This document shows positions 25,701 to 33,184 of a DNA stretch of 43,265 nt, piece after piece (within the stretch, counting starts at the first letter, position 1; the number at the start of each line of letters is the position of its first letter). The position numbers were made by a program, and so were the translations under genes. The stretch is from assembly GCF_003967355.1 (NCBI RefSeq), contig NZ_BIFH01000016.1:544984-588248 (forward strand), written 5' to 3'. This stretch comes from Embleya hyalina (lineage in GTDB: Bacteria; Actinomycetota; Actinomycetes; Streptomycetales; Streptomycetaceae). The notes below the pieces were generated by a model. That model had not been told where the DNA came from. It saw only the letters and a list, made by a program, of their open reading frames with translations, and ran no database searches.

Positions 25701-25707
25701 CGAATCT

Positions 25708-26862
25708 GTGCGGGCGAGCAAGGTGTGCGGCGTGGCCGCGGTGGTGGCGTTGTTCGCGGCGGGGTGTGGTGGTGACTCCGACAAGACGGCCGAGGTCGGA
25801 TCGGGTGCGTCGGCATCGGCGGCACGGTCTGGCGACGCCGGGTCGGCCGGCTTCCCGGTGAAGGTGACCGACTGTGCCGGGGCCGAGACGACGTTCACCG
25901 CGGCGCCGAGGAAGGTGGTCACCAGCAACGCGTCCAGCCTGGAGATGTTGTTCTGGCTCGGCGCGGGGGATCGAGTGGTGGGTACCGGTTTCCCGCCCGG
26001 CAAGGGCACCATGCCGGCACCGTTCGCGGCGCAGGCCGAACGGGTCGAGGTGCTCGGCGACATGGTCATTCCGAAGGAGCGACTGCTCGCCTCGGGCGCC
26101 GACTTGTACATCGACACCTTCGCCGACATGAGCGGCATGGGGGCGATGGGCGCCGGGCCGTCGCCGAAGGAGTTCGCGGCGGCCGGGATCAAGCACATCT
26201 ACCTCAAGTCCACCGCGTGTGCGAGCAAACGTCCGGGCGCGCAGGAGGATCTGGCCGAGGTCGAGGCCGACATCAGGCAACTGGGCGCGGTCACCGGGAC
26301 TTCGCCCCGGGCGGAGGAGCTGGTCGCGGGCATGCGACGGACCGTCGGCACGGTCCGCGACGCGCTCGCCGGCGTGCCGCGGGATCGGCGGCCGACGTAC
26401 TTCTTCTTCGACTTCGACGCCGGGACCAAGCAGCCGATTGCGGTCTGTGGCAAGCAGGTCGCCAACGCGGTGATCACCCAGGCGGGCGCGCGCAACGTAT
26501 TCGCCGACTGCGTGGGTGACTTCAAGCCGGTGTCCTGGGAGGAGGTGGTCGGGAAGAACCCGGACTGGATCCAACTCGGCGTGCGGGACAAGGGCAGCGC
26601 GGAGGCCAACGCGAAGGCGTTCGACGAGGCGGAGCGTTTCCTGCGCACGTTCGACGCGACGAAGGGGCTGCCGGCGGTCCGGGACGGGAAGTTCGTCCGG
26701 GTCGGGTCGGAGCGGACCACGATCGCCGGGGTGCGGAACGCGGACACGGTGCGGGAGATCGCGGGCCGGATTCACCCGGATCTGGTCAAGCCCGGGACGG
26801 GGGCCGCGCCCGGGGCGGGGTCCGCGGCCTCGGCTTCCGCCTCCGCGCCGGCCGCGGGGTAG
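25708..26862 (+). CDS. ABC importer substrate-binding lipoprotein (siderophore/cobalamin type)
   Basis: A 384-residue TroA/BtuF-fold lipoprotein. The lipobox LFAAGC puts the lipidated Cys at residue 20. The binding domain runs ~50-350 (FPVKVTDCAGAETTFTAAPRKVV, LEMLFWLGAGDRVVGTG, ADIRQLGAVTGTSPRAEELVAGM, GKQVANAVITQAGARNVFAD). Four further Cys residues could form disulfides. The Ala/Gly/Ser tail is low complexity. GTG 25708 follows GGGGAG. It is the first gene of a three-gene importer operon with a FecCD permease and an ATPase. The family takes up iron-siderophore, haem or cobalamin; which of these cannot be told by eye. Confidence 0.88.
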   Translation: MRASKVCGVAAVVALFAAGCGGDSDKTAEVGSGASASAARSGDAGSAGFPVKVTDCAGAETTFTAAPRKVVTSNASSLEMLFWLGAGDRVVGTGFPPGKGTMPAPFAAQAERVEVLGDMVIPKERLLASGADLYIDTFADMSGMGAMGAGPSPKEFAAAGIKHIYLKSTACASKRPGAQEDLAEVEADIRQLGAVTGTSPRAEELVAGMRRTVGTVRDALAGVPRDRRPTYFFFDFDAGTKQPIAVCGKQVANAVITQAGARNVFADCVGDFKPVSWEEVVGKNPDWIQLGVRDKGSAEANAKAFDEAERFLRTFDATKGLPAVRDGKFVRVGSERTTIAGVRNADTVREIAGRIHPDLVKPGTGAAPGAGSAASASASAPAAG

Positions 26863-26868
26863 GCGCGG

Positions 26869-28002
26869 GTGCGTTCGGTGTCCGAGCCGCGGATTCGTCG
26901 CCGGGCGGGTGAGGGTGTCGTCGCGACGGGATCCGCCGCGTCCGCCGGCGGCCGTACGGGTGGTCCGGCCGGCGCGACGCGTACGGCCCGTACGGCGTGG
27001 GTCGTCGCGGTGCTGGCGGTGTTGCTGGTGGTCGCGTTGACCTCGGCGGTGTCCTTCGGGTCGGTGGACATCCCGATCGGCGAGGTGTGGTCGGTGGTCG
27101 GGCGGCGGTTGCGGGGCGAGCCGCCGGAGGCCGGTACGCGGGACCTGATCGTGTGGCAACTCCGGCTGCCGCGCGCCCTGCTGGCCGCCGTGGTGGGCGC
27201 GGGGCTGGGCCTGGTCGGCACCGCCGTGCAGGCCCTGGTGCGCAATCCGTTGGCCGATCCGTACCTGCTCGGCATCTCCTCCGGCGCCTCGCTGGGCGCG
27301 ATCGCGGTGATCGTGCTCGGGGCGGGCACGGGCGGTGTGCTCGGCTGGGGCCTGTCCGCCTCGGCCTTCGCCGGCGCGCTGGCGGCCTTCGCGCTGGTGT
27401 GGGCGCTGGCCCGGCGCGGCGGCGGATTCTCCCCGCTGCGCCTGGTGCTGGCCGGGATCGGGGTGGGCCAGTTCCTGTCCGGGTTCACCAGCTTCCTGGT
27501 CCTGCAGGCGGGCGACGAACAGCAGACGCGCGGCGTGCTGTTCTGGCTGATGGGCAGTCTGAGCGGCGCCCAGTGGGACCAGTTGGCGCTGCCGACGACC
27601 GCCGTCGTGCTCGGCCTGCTCGTGCTCCAGGCCCGCGCCCGTGCGCTGAACGCGCTCCTGATGGGGGACGAGACGGCCGCCGGGCTCGGTGTGGACGTGG
27701 CCCGGCTGCGGCGCGAACTGTTCGCGGTGACCAGTGTGTTGACCGGGGTGCTGGTCTCGGTGTCGGGGGCGATCGGCTTCGTGGGGCTGATGGTCCCGCA
27801 CGTGTGCCGGTTGTTGATCGGCGGTGACCACCGTCGATTGTTGCCGGTGTCCGCGCTGTTCGGCGCGGTGCTGCTGGTCGCGGTCGACACCCTGGCCCGG
27901 ACCGCGGTGAGCACCCAGGAGTTGCCGATCGGCGTGGTCACGGCCGTGATCGGCGCACCGGTGCTGCTGCTCCTGCTCGATCGACGGTTGGAGACCCGAT
28001 GA
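26869..28002 (+). CDS. FecCD-family ABC importer permease
   Basis: A 377-residue inner-membrane permease of the BtuC/FecCD family with about ten hydrophobic segments. Conserved features include SFGSVDIPIGEVW, WQLRLPRALLAAVVGAGLGLVGTAVQALVRNPLADPYLLGISSGASLGA, the ATPase-coupling region near LGVDVARLRRELFAV, and GAIGFVGLMVPHVCRLLIGGDHR. It starts at GTG 26869, 6 bp after the binding-protein stop, and its stop overlaps the ATPase start (ATGA). It translocates the chelate delivered by the lipoprotein. The first ~40 residues are a basic cytoplasmic leader. Confidence 0.93.
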   Translation: MRSVSEPRIRRRAGEGVVATGSAASAGGRTGGPAGATRTARTAWVVAVLAVLLVVALTSAVSFGSVDIPIGEVWSVVGRRLRGEPPEAGTRDLIVWQLRLPRALLAAVVGAGLGLVGTAVQALVRNPLADPYLLGISSGASLGAIAVIVLGAGTGGVLGWGLSASAFAGALAAFALVWALARRGGGFSPLRLVLAGIGVGQFLSGFTSFLVLQAGDEQQTRGVLFWLMGSLSGAQWDQLALPTTAVVLGLLVLQARARALNALLMGDETAAGLGVDVARLRRELFAVTSVLTGVLVSVSGAIGFVGLMVPHVCRLLIGGDHRRLLPVSALFGAVLLVAVDTLARTAVSTQELPIGVVTAVIGAPVLLLLLDRRLETR

Positions 28003-28844
28003 GCGGTGAGGCGACGGCCGACGACACGATGCGGATCACCGTCGAGAATCTGCGGGTCGCGCTGGCGGGGCGGGACATCCTGGCCGGCGTCGAACTGATC
28101 GCCGCCGCCGGGGAGATCACCGGTCTGGTCGGACCCAACGGCAGCGGCAAGTCCACCCTGCTGCGCACGGTCTACCGCCACCTGAAGCCGCAGGGCGGCC
28201 GAGTCCTGCTGGGTGAGCGCGACCTGCGGTCGATGACCCCGGCCGCGGCGGCCCGACACGTGGCGGCACTGCCGCAGGAGCGGGAGAGCGACTTCGAGTT
28301 CACGGTGCGCGAGGTGGTCGCGATGGGACGCACCCCGTACCAGAAGGCGTTCGCGGGCGACAGCGCCGCCGACCGCGCGGCGGTACTGATCGCGCTGGTG
28401 CAGACCGGCGTGGAGGAGCACCAGGGCCGCCGCTTCGCCACGCTGTCCGGCGGCGAACGCCAACGGGTGCTACTGGCCCGGGCGTTGGCCCAGGAGCCGG
28501 ACGTCCTGGTCCTGGACGAACCGACCAACCACCTGGACGTGCGCCATCAGGTCGAACTCCTCACCCTCCTCCGGGCCCAGGACCGCACGACGCTGATCGC
28601 CCTGCACGACCTCAACGCGGCGGCCTCGGTCTGCGACCGCCTGCACGTGCTCCACGAGGGCCGGGTCCGCGCGTCGGGCACCCCGAGGGAGGTGCTGACC
28701 CCGGCCCTGCTGGCCGAGGTCTTCGGCATCAGGGCGGCCGTCCTGGATCACCCCTTGACGGGCGACCTCCTGATCGCGGTGGACCACCGGACCACGGCCG
28801 CGGCGGAGGTGCCGGCGGTCGAGTCATCCGGCCTGCGCCGGTGA
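27999..28844 (+). CDS. FecE/BtuD-type ABC importer ATPase
   Basis: A 281-residue ATP-binding subunit. Walker A GPNGSGKST (~48-56), signature LSGGERQRV, Walker B VLVLDEPTNHLD and the switch His in IALHDLNAA are all intact. The sequence PQERESDFEFTVREVVAMGRTPYQ is typical of iron-siderophore/cobalamin importer ATPases. Its ATG overlaps the permease stop codon, giving coupled translation. The 3' end overlaps the convergent P450 gene by 21 bp. Confidence 0.95.
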   Translation: MSGEATADDTMRITVENLRVALAGRDILAGVELIAAAGEITGLVGPNGSGKSTLLRTVYRHLKPQGGRVLLGERDLRSMTPAAAARHVAALPQERESDFEFTVREVVAMGRTPYQKAFAGDSAADRAAVLIALVQTGVEEHQGRRFATLSGGERQRVLLARALAQEPDVLVLDEPTNHLDVRHQVELLTLLRAQDRTTLIALHDLNAAASVCDRLHVLHEGRVRASGTPREVLTPALLAEVFGIRAAVLDHPLTGDLLIAVDHRTTAAAEVPAVESSGLRR

Positions 28845-30089
28845 TGCCGGGGTGGGGGTGATGTGCAGGTGGGCCGGGCCGTTGACCAGCAGGGAGGGGA
28901 CCGGGGGCGGGGGGAGGTCCGGGTGGGACAGGGCCAGGTGGGGAAGGCGGTCGAACAGCGTGGTCAGGGCCACTTCGGCTTCCAGGCGGGCCAGGTGGGC
29001 GCCCAGGCAGTAGTGCGGGCCGTGACCGAAGGCCAGGTGGGATTTGTCGGCGCGGGTGGGGTCGAAGGTGTCGGGAGCGTTCGGGTGCACGGCGGGATCC
29101 CGGCCGGCGGCGGCGAAGCCGATGATGATCGGGTCGCCCCGACGGATGGTGACGCCCTCGCCCAGGTCGATGTCCTCGATCGCGTAGCGCATGGGGAGGA
29201 ACATGACCGGGCCGTTGTGGCGCAGGGTTTCCTCGATGACGTCGTCCCAGTCGATGGTCCTCGCCCGGAGCCGGTCCAGGTGTTCGGGGTGGGAGAGCAG
29301 GGCGTACAGGGCGCTGGTGATCAGGTTCACCGAGGTTTCGTAGCCGGCGCCGAGCATGAGGAAGAGCGAGTCGAGCAGTTCCTGGCGAACGGGTGGGGTC
29401 GTGCCGGTGGTGGCGCTCCCGTGCTCCGTTGTGGCCAGGAGGTCGGTGATCACGTCGAGGCCGGGGTTTTGTTGCTTGTAGTCCAGCAACTCGTTCAATC
29501 CGGCCTGGAGTTCGACCTGATGGGCGATCGCCGTGGCGGCGTCGGCCGCGGTGTCCAGGATCGCGTCGATCGCGGCACCGAGGGTGCGGCGCATGGTGTC
29601 GGGCACGCCCAGCAGGTCGCAGATGACCGTCATGGTCAACGGCAGGGACAACGTGCCGCGGATGTCGACGCTCTCCCCGGGCGGGACCGCGGCGATGGCG
29701 TCGACCAGACGATCCGCGGTCGCCTGGACCTGTGGGCGCATACGTTGCACGCGGCGCGGCGCGAACGCTGGGGCGACATGGGCGCGTCGGCGGCGATGGT
29801 CCTCGCCGTATCTGTTGACGAAGCCCTGCTGGAGCGCGACCGGGGCGAGTGGCCATCCGGCGGGTACGTCGACCAGTCCGGGCCAGTGTCGACGGAAGTC
29901 GCGGGAGACGCGGGGGTCGAGCGTCAGCGCCTGGATGACGCCGTGCCGGGTGATGGCCCAGGCGTTCACGCCGCTCGGGAGTTCGATCATCACGGCCGGG
30001 CCTCGCGCGCGCAGCGCGGCGGCCTGCGCGTGTGCGGCGTGGGCGGTGGGGTCGAGAACGGGGCATCGTTGAACGGGCTCTGCCGACAT
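28824..30089 (-). CDS. Cytochrome P450
   Basis: A 421-residue bacterial P450 monooxygenase. I-helix GAGYETS (247-253), K-helix ExxR E287-R290, and haem loop FGHGPHYCLGAHLARLE with the axial Cys at 361. The length and motifs fit soluble actinomycete CYPs, many of which act in secondary metabolism or xenobiotic oxidation; the substrate is unknown. ATG 30089 has AAGGGAG upstream. No ferredoxin gene is adjacent. It is downstream of, and on the same strand as, the RNA repair cassette, but a 206-bp gap with an inverted repeat suggests its own promoter. It converges on the ABC importer with a 21-bp overlap. Confidence 0.94.
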   Translation of the reverse strand: MSAEPVQRCPVLDPTAHAAHAQAAALRARGPAVMIELPSGVNAWAITRHGVIQALTLDPRVSRDFRRHWPGLVDVPAGWPLAPVALQQGFVNRYGEDHRRRRAHVAPAFAPRRVQRMRPQVQATADRLVDAIAAVPPGESVDIRGTLSLPLTMTVICDLLGVPDTMRRTLGAAIDAILDTAADAATAIAHQVELQAGLNELLDYKQQNPGLDVITDLLATTEHGSATTGTTPPVRQELLDSLFLMLGAGYETSVNLITSALYALLSHPEHLDRLRARTIDWDDVIEETLRHNGPVMFLPMRYAIEDIDLGEGVTIRRGDPIIIGFAAAGRDPAVHPNAPDTFDPTRADKSHLAFGHGPHYCLGAHLARLEAEVALTTLFDRLPHLALSHPDLPPPPVPSLLVNGPAHLHITPTPASPAQAG

Positions 30090-30141
30090 GCCTGGCTCCC
30101 TTCGCGGGGAACATCCGGGATCACCGCCGGGCCGAGCGGCA

Positions 30142-30179
30142 CTTGGTGAAGCGGAGTTCGCGACGCGGAGTTCGCCAAG
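30142..30179. promoter_or_regulatory. Inverted repeat upstream of P450
   Basis: CTTGGTGAA (30142-30150) pairs with TTCGCCAAG (30171-30179) with one G-T mismatch. Inside, the decamer GCGGAGTTCG is directly repeated at 30151 and 30165. It lies 53-90 nt upstream of the P450 start and downstream of the poly(A)-polymerase-like gene. It may be an operator or a terminator for the upstream gene; I cannot decide which. Confidence 0.4.
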
Positions 30180-30295
30180 CACACCGAATCCCCCCGGCGG
30201 TGCGTTCCCCTCTCTTCTACGCCTCGTGGCGAGGTATGACAACCGCGCCGAGGCATCGAATCGGCGCGCGGCCGGCGGGCGGGGGTGGCCGGGAA

Positions 30296-33184
30296 TCAGG
30301 TGAGGGTCGGGATCGCCCCGCCGTCGGTGTGGGTGAGGGTGATGCCCGGTAGGGAGCGGGACCAGCGGTCGGTCCACTTGGCGAGGTCGGTGGCGATGGG
30401 CGGGTCGGCGCCGAGGCCGATGGCGTAGCGGGTGCCGGCGTCGAAGGGGCGGGGCCAGGCGTGGGCGTCCCGGATGCCGGCCTCCTCGAGGAGTTTGAGC
30501 AATGAGCGGACGCGGCCCCGGAGCCGGCCGGTGGTCGCCGCGAACTCGTCGGGGGAGCAGGGCAGTACGGTCAGGACGAGCCAGGCCGCGTGACGGCGGT
30601 GCAGCGGAGGCGGTTCGGTCGCCTCGGACCAGGGGTCGATGCCGTCGGACTCCGCGGCGGTCAGGATCTCCCAGGCGCGGTACAGCTCGTCGGTCAGGAG
30701 GTCGTGGCCGCCGGGGGACACCTGTTCGGTGCAGGAGCGCACCGGGTGACTCGGTGTCAGGATCGACATCGGTGCCTCGGTGGTGGTGGTCGGTTCGGGG
30801 TGGGTGCCGCGGTGGGAGAGGGTCACCGGGGTGTGCCAGTCCCACGCGGCCCAGCCGGCGAAGAAGTCTCGGAGCAGGTCGTCCGGGGTGGCGTCGGGGG
30901 CGGCGTCGACGGTGGTTCGGGCGGCGAGTATCGACCAGGCCACGCCCGGGAGTCCGCCGAAGGGGGCCGAGTCCAGGCCGCGTGCGTGCGCCCAGGCCTT
31001 GACCCGGCGGGACAGTACGGCGAACCCGGCGTGCGCCGCGCCGACCGCGCTCAGGATCGCGTCGGCGTCGGTGACCGCGCTCAGGGCGACGGCGGCGGGT
31101 TCGGCGAGTTCGGCCCGGCGGTCCACCGCGTCGGCGGGCGGGATTCGTCCGGTGCCGACCAGTACGAGGTCGGTGGTCGTGTCGCCGACGCTCAGGCGCA
31201 GTCCGGGTACGCGGGCGCCGACCACGGGACGGATGCCGCCGGCCTCGGGCAGGGCGGTGGCGACCCGGGCCGCCACCTCGCCGAGGTCGATGGTGCCGGG
31301 CAGGGCCAGTACGAGGTCCAGGTCCGCGTCGGGGGCGGCGCAGCCCATCCGCCGGGAGCCGACCACGGACACGACGCCCTCGTCCAACGCCCCGGCGATG
31401 CGCCGAGCGATCCGCCGTGCGCGCGCGTCCCGTTCCGGATCCGTGGGGAGGGACGACCCATGGGTGTCGGCCCTGTTTTCCGGTAGCCACCTCAGGGTTC
31501 CCGTGCCCAGGGTCAGGACGGCCCTGGGTCGCATGGGCTCGTCGCCTCGGCGGGAGAGGAGGACCAGGGTGTCGACCCGGGCGGACGTCGGGTTCAGGCG
31601 GGCCGCGCACGCGGCCGCCGTTCGCCGGGGGTCGTCGCTGCGGCCCAGGGTCAGGTGCGGGGTGTAGGGCCTGCCGTGCGCGTGGCAGTTGGGGAAGTGG
31701 CGGGCGAAGGTCCGGTGCAGATGGGCCCACGCGCCCTCGACGGCCGCCGCCGGGTCCAGCCAGACGGTGGCGTCCTCGCGGTGGCCGAAGGTGTGTACGC
31801 CGGACAACTCCGCGACGAACGGCGCGATGTGCTCCGCCGCGGTGGTGAGCAGCGGGGCGGCGCGGGCGAAGGCGGCCTCCGGGACGAAGCCGAAGAGGAT
31901 GTTGACGTGCGGTGGCCAGCGGTCCACCTGCGGGTCGTGGGCGCGGCGCAGAGCCTGGAGGTCCGGCCACAGGTGCTCGGGGGGCAACCAGGCCAGTGCG
32001 GTGCGCGCGGTCGGGGCCGCGTCGAGGACGGCGGAGCGGGTGTCGGCGCCGGTCACGAGGTCGGCCTGGACGCCGAAGTGGTCGGAGATGTACAGGCCGT
32101 CGGGGTCGGGCTCGTCGCCGCGGAGCACCGCCGTTTCGGTGCGCCAGGTGCCCGCGCGGAGCAGGACGCGGTCCAGACGTGCGGCGCGGCCGGTGCGCGA
32201 GCCGATCGCCGCGAGCGGGTTGGCGCCCGGGTCGAAGGTGGGCGTGTGGTCGTCGGGGCCGTGTACCTGCGTCCACGCGTCGGTGAGTCCGAGCGCGGCG
32301 GCGGGTCCGGTCGGGCCCGCGGTGCCGTCGTTGAAGTCGCCGACCACGACCAGGTCGTCCGGTACGCCCGCGAACCCGTCGGCGAGCGCGGCGAGTTCGA
32401 TGCGGCGGCGACCGGGGCCGTCCTGGGCGTGGTCGCTGGTCAGATGGGTGACGGCGACGACCAGCGGTGCGACGCCGGTGTCCGCGGTGATCGCGGCCAC
32501 GGCCTTGAACGGGCCCAGTATGTGCCGCCCGGCCTCGCGCACCGGCAGTCGGCTGAGCAGTACCAGTCCGCTGTCGGCGATGTCCCGGCCGGCGGGATCG
32601 GTGTCCATCGTGTACGCCGCGCGCAGCCACGGTTCGGCGGTGAGCAGCGCGATCAGGTCGGGTTCGACCTCCTGGAGCGCGATGACGTCGGCGTCGGCCG
32701 CCGCCAGCGCGGTGAGCAGGCGCGGTCGGCGGCGTGCGGTGTCGATGCGGTCGGCGTCGTAGCGGTCCCAGAGCGTGTTCCAGGTCAGTACGCGGATTCG
32801 CGCGGTGGCCGCGGAGTTGCCGGTCCGGGCGGCGGCGGATGTCGTCGTGGGTGCGGGCGCGGGCAGCCAGCGCCCCGAGGCCGGGTCGAAGGCGTACGGT
32901 TCGCGTGCGGTGAAGAAGGGGGCGCGCAGGCGGCGCGGGTCGTGTGCGCGGCCGACGGTGCAGGTGTCGATCCGGTCCACGCGTTCGGCCCGATCCCACA
33001 CCACCTCGCCGTCCGCCTCGATCCGCAACACCCGATGCCACGGGATGTCCCCGCCCGGGACGAACGCGGGCAGCGCGATGCGTTTCGGCTCGGCGCCGCG
33101 CCGGCTGACCGCGAGCACGAAGCGGGCCGGGTCGAATCGGGGATCCCAGCGCACCCGGTGGTAGATCTCCTCGCTGGTACGCAT
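30296..33184 (-). CDS. MJ1316-EEP-2H-poly(A) polymerase fusion, RNA repair protein
   Basis: A 962-residue multidomain RNA-end enzyme. Residues ~1-72 form an MJ1316/DUF504 domain (EEIYHRVRWDPRFDPARF, IPWHRVLRIEADGEVVWDR), predicted to recognise RNA cyclic-phosphate ends. Residues ~128-378 form an EEP nuclease/phosphatase domain: N136, E172 (LQEVE), H247, GDFND with D283 and N285, and SDHF with D368 and H369. Residues ~395-565 form a 2H phosphoesterase (HVNILF H426, HLTLGR H510). Residues ~585-962 form a eukaryote-like poly(A) polymerase: GS (609-610), metal Asp D621 and D623, D672, central domain (VKAWAHARGLDSAPFGGLPG, FAGWAAWDW) and RNA-binding end domain (MSILTPSHP). Its ATG overlaps the ligase-kinase stop as TGATG. 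Roles in 3'-end healing and tailing are inferred from these families. Confidence 0.88.
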   Translation of the reverse strand: MRTSEEIYHRVRWDPRFDPARFVLAVSRRGAEPKRIALPAFVPGGDIPWHRVLRIEADGEVVWDRAERVDRIDTCTVGRAHDPRRLRAPFFTAREPYAFDPASGRWLPAPAPTTTSAAARTGNSAATARIRVLTWNTLWDRYDADRIDTARRRPRLLTALAAADADVIALQEVEPDLIALLTAEPWLRAAYTMDTDPAGRDIADSGLVLLSRLPVREAGRHILGPFKAVAAITADTGVAPLVVAVTHLTSDHAQDGPGRRRIELAALADGFAGVPDDLVVVGDFNDGTAGPTGPAAALGLTDAWTQVHGPDDHTPTFDPGANPLAAIGSRTGRAARLDRVLLRAGTWRTETAVLRGDEPDPDGLYISDHFGVQADLVTGADTRSAVLDAAPTARTALAWLPPEHLWPDLQALRRAHDPQVDRWPPHVNILFGFVPEAAFARAAPLLTTAAEHIAPFVAELSGVHTFGHREDATVWLDPAAAVEGAWAHLHRTFARHFPNCHAHGRPYTPHLTLGRSDDPRRTAAACAARLNPTSARVDTLVLLSRRGDEPMRPRAVLTLGTGTLRWLPENRADTHGSSLPTDPERDARARRIARRIAGALDEGVVSVVGSRRMGCAAPDADLDLVLALPGTIDLGEVAARVATALPEAGGIRPVVGARVPGLRLSVGDTTTDLVLVGTGRIPPADAVDRRAELAEPAAVALSAVTDADAILSAVGAAHAGFAVLSRRVKAWAHARGLDSAPFGGLPGVAWSILAARTTVDAAPDATPDDLLRDFFAGWAAWDWHTPVTLSHRGTHPEPTTTTEAPMSILTPSHPVRSCTEQVSPGGHDLLTDELYRAWEILTAAESDGIDPWSEATEPPPLHRRHAAWLVLTVLPCSPDEFAATTGRLRGRVRSLLKLLEEAGIRDAHAWPRPFDAGTRYAIGLGADPPIATDLAKWTDRWSRSLPGITLTHTDGGAIPTLT

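Noticed and set aside
25520-25707. Canonical cobalamin riboswitch before the ABC importer
   Set aside because: GGGAA and CCCGC-ACTG fragments occur, but the long conserved core and the B12 box are absent; only the Shine-Dalgarno-sequestering hairpin is supported.
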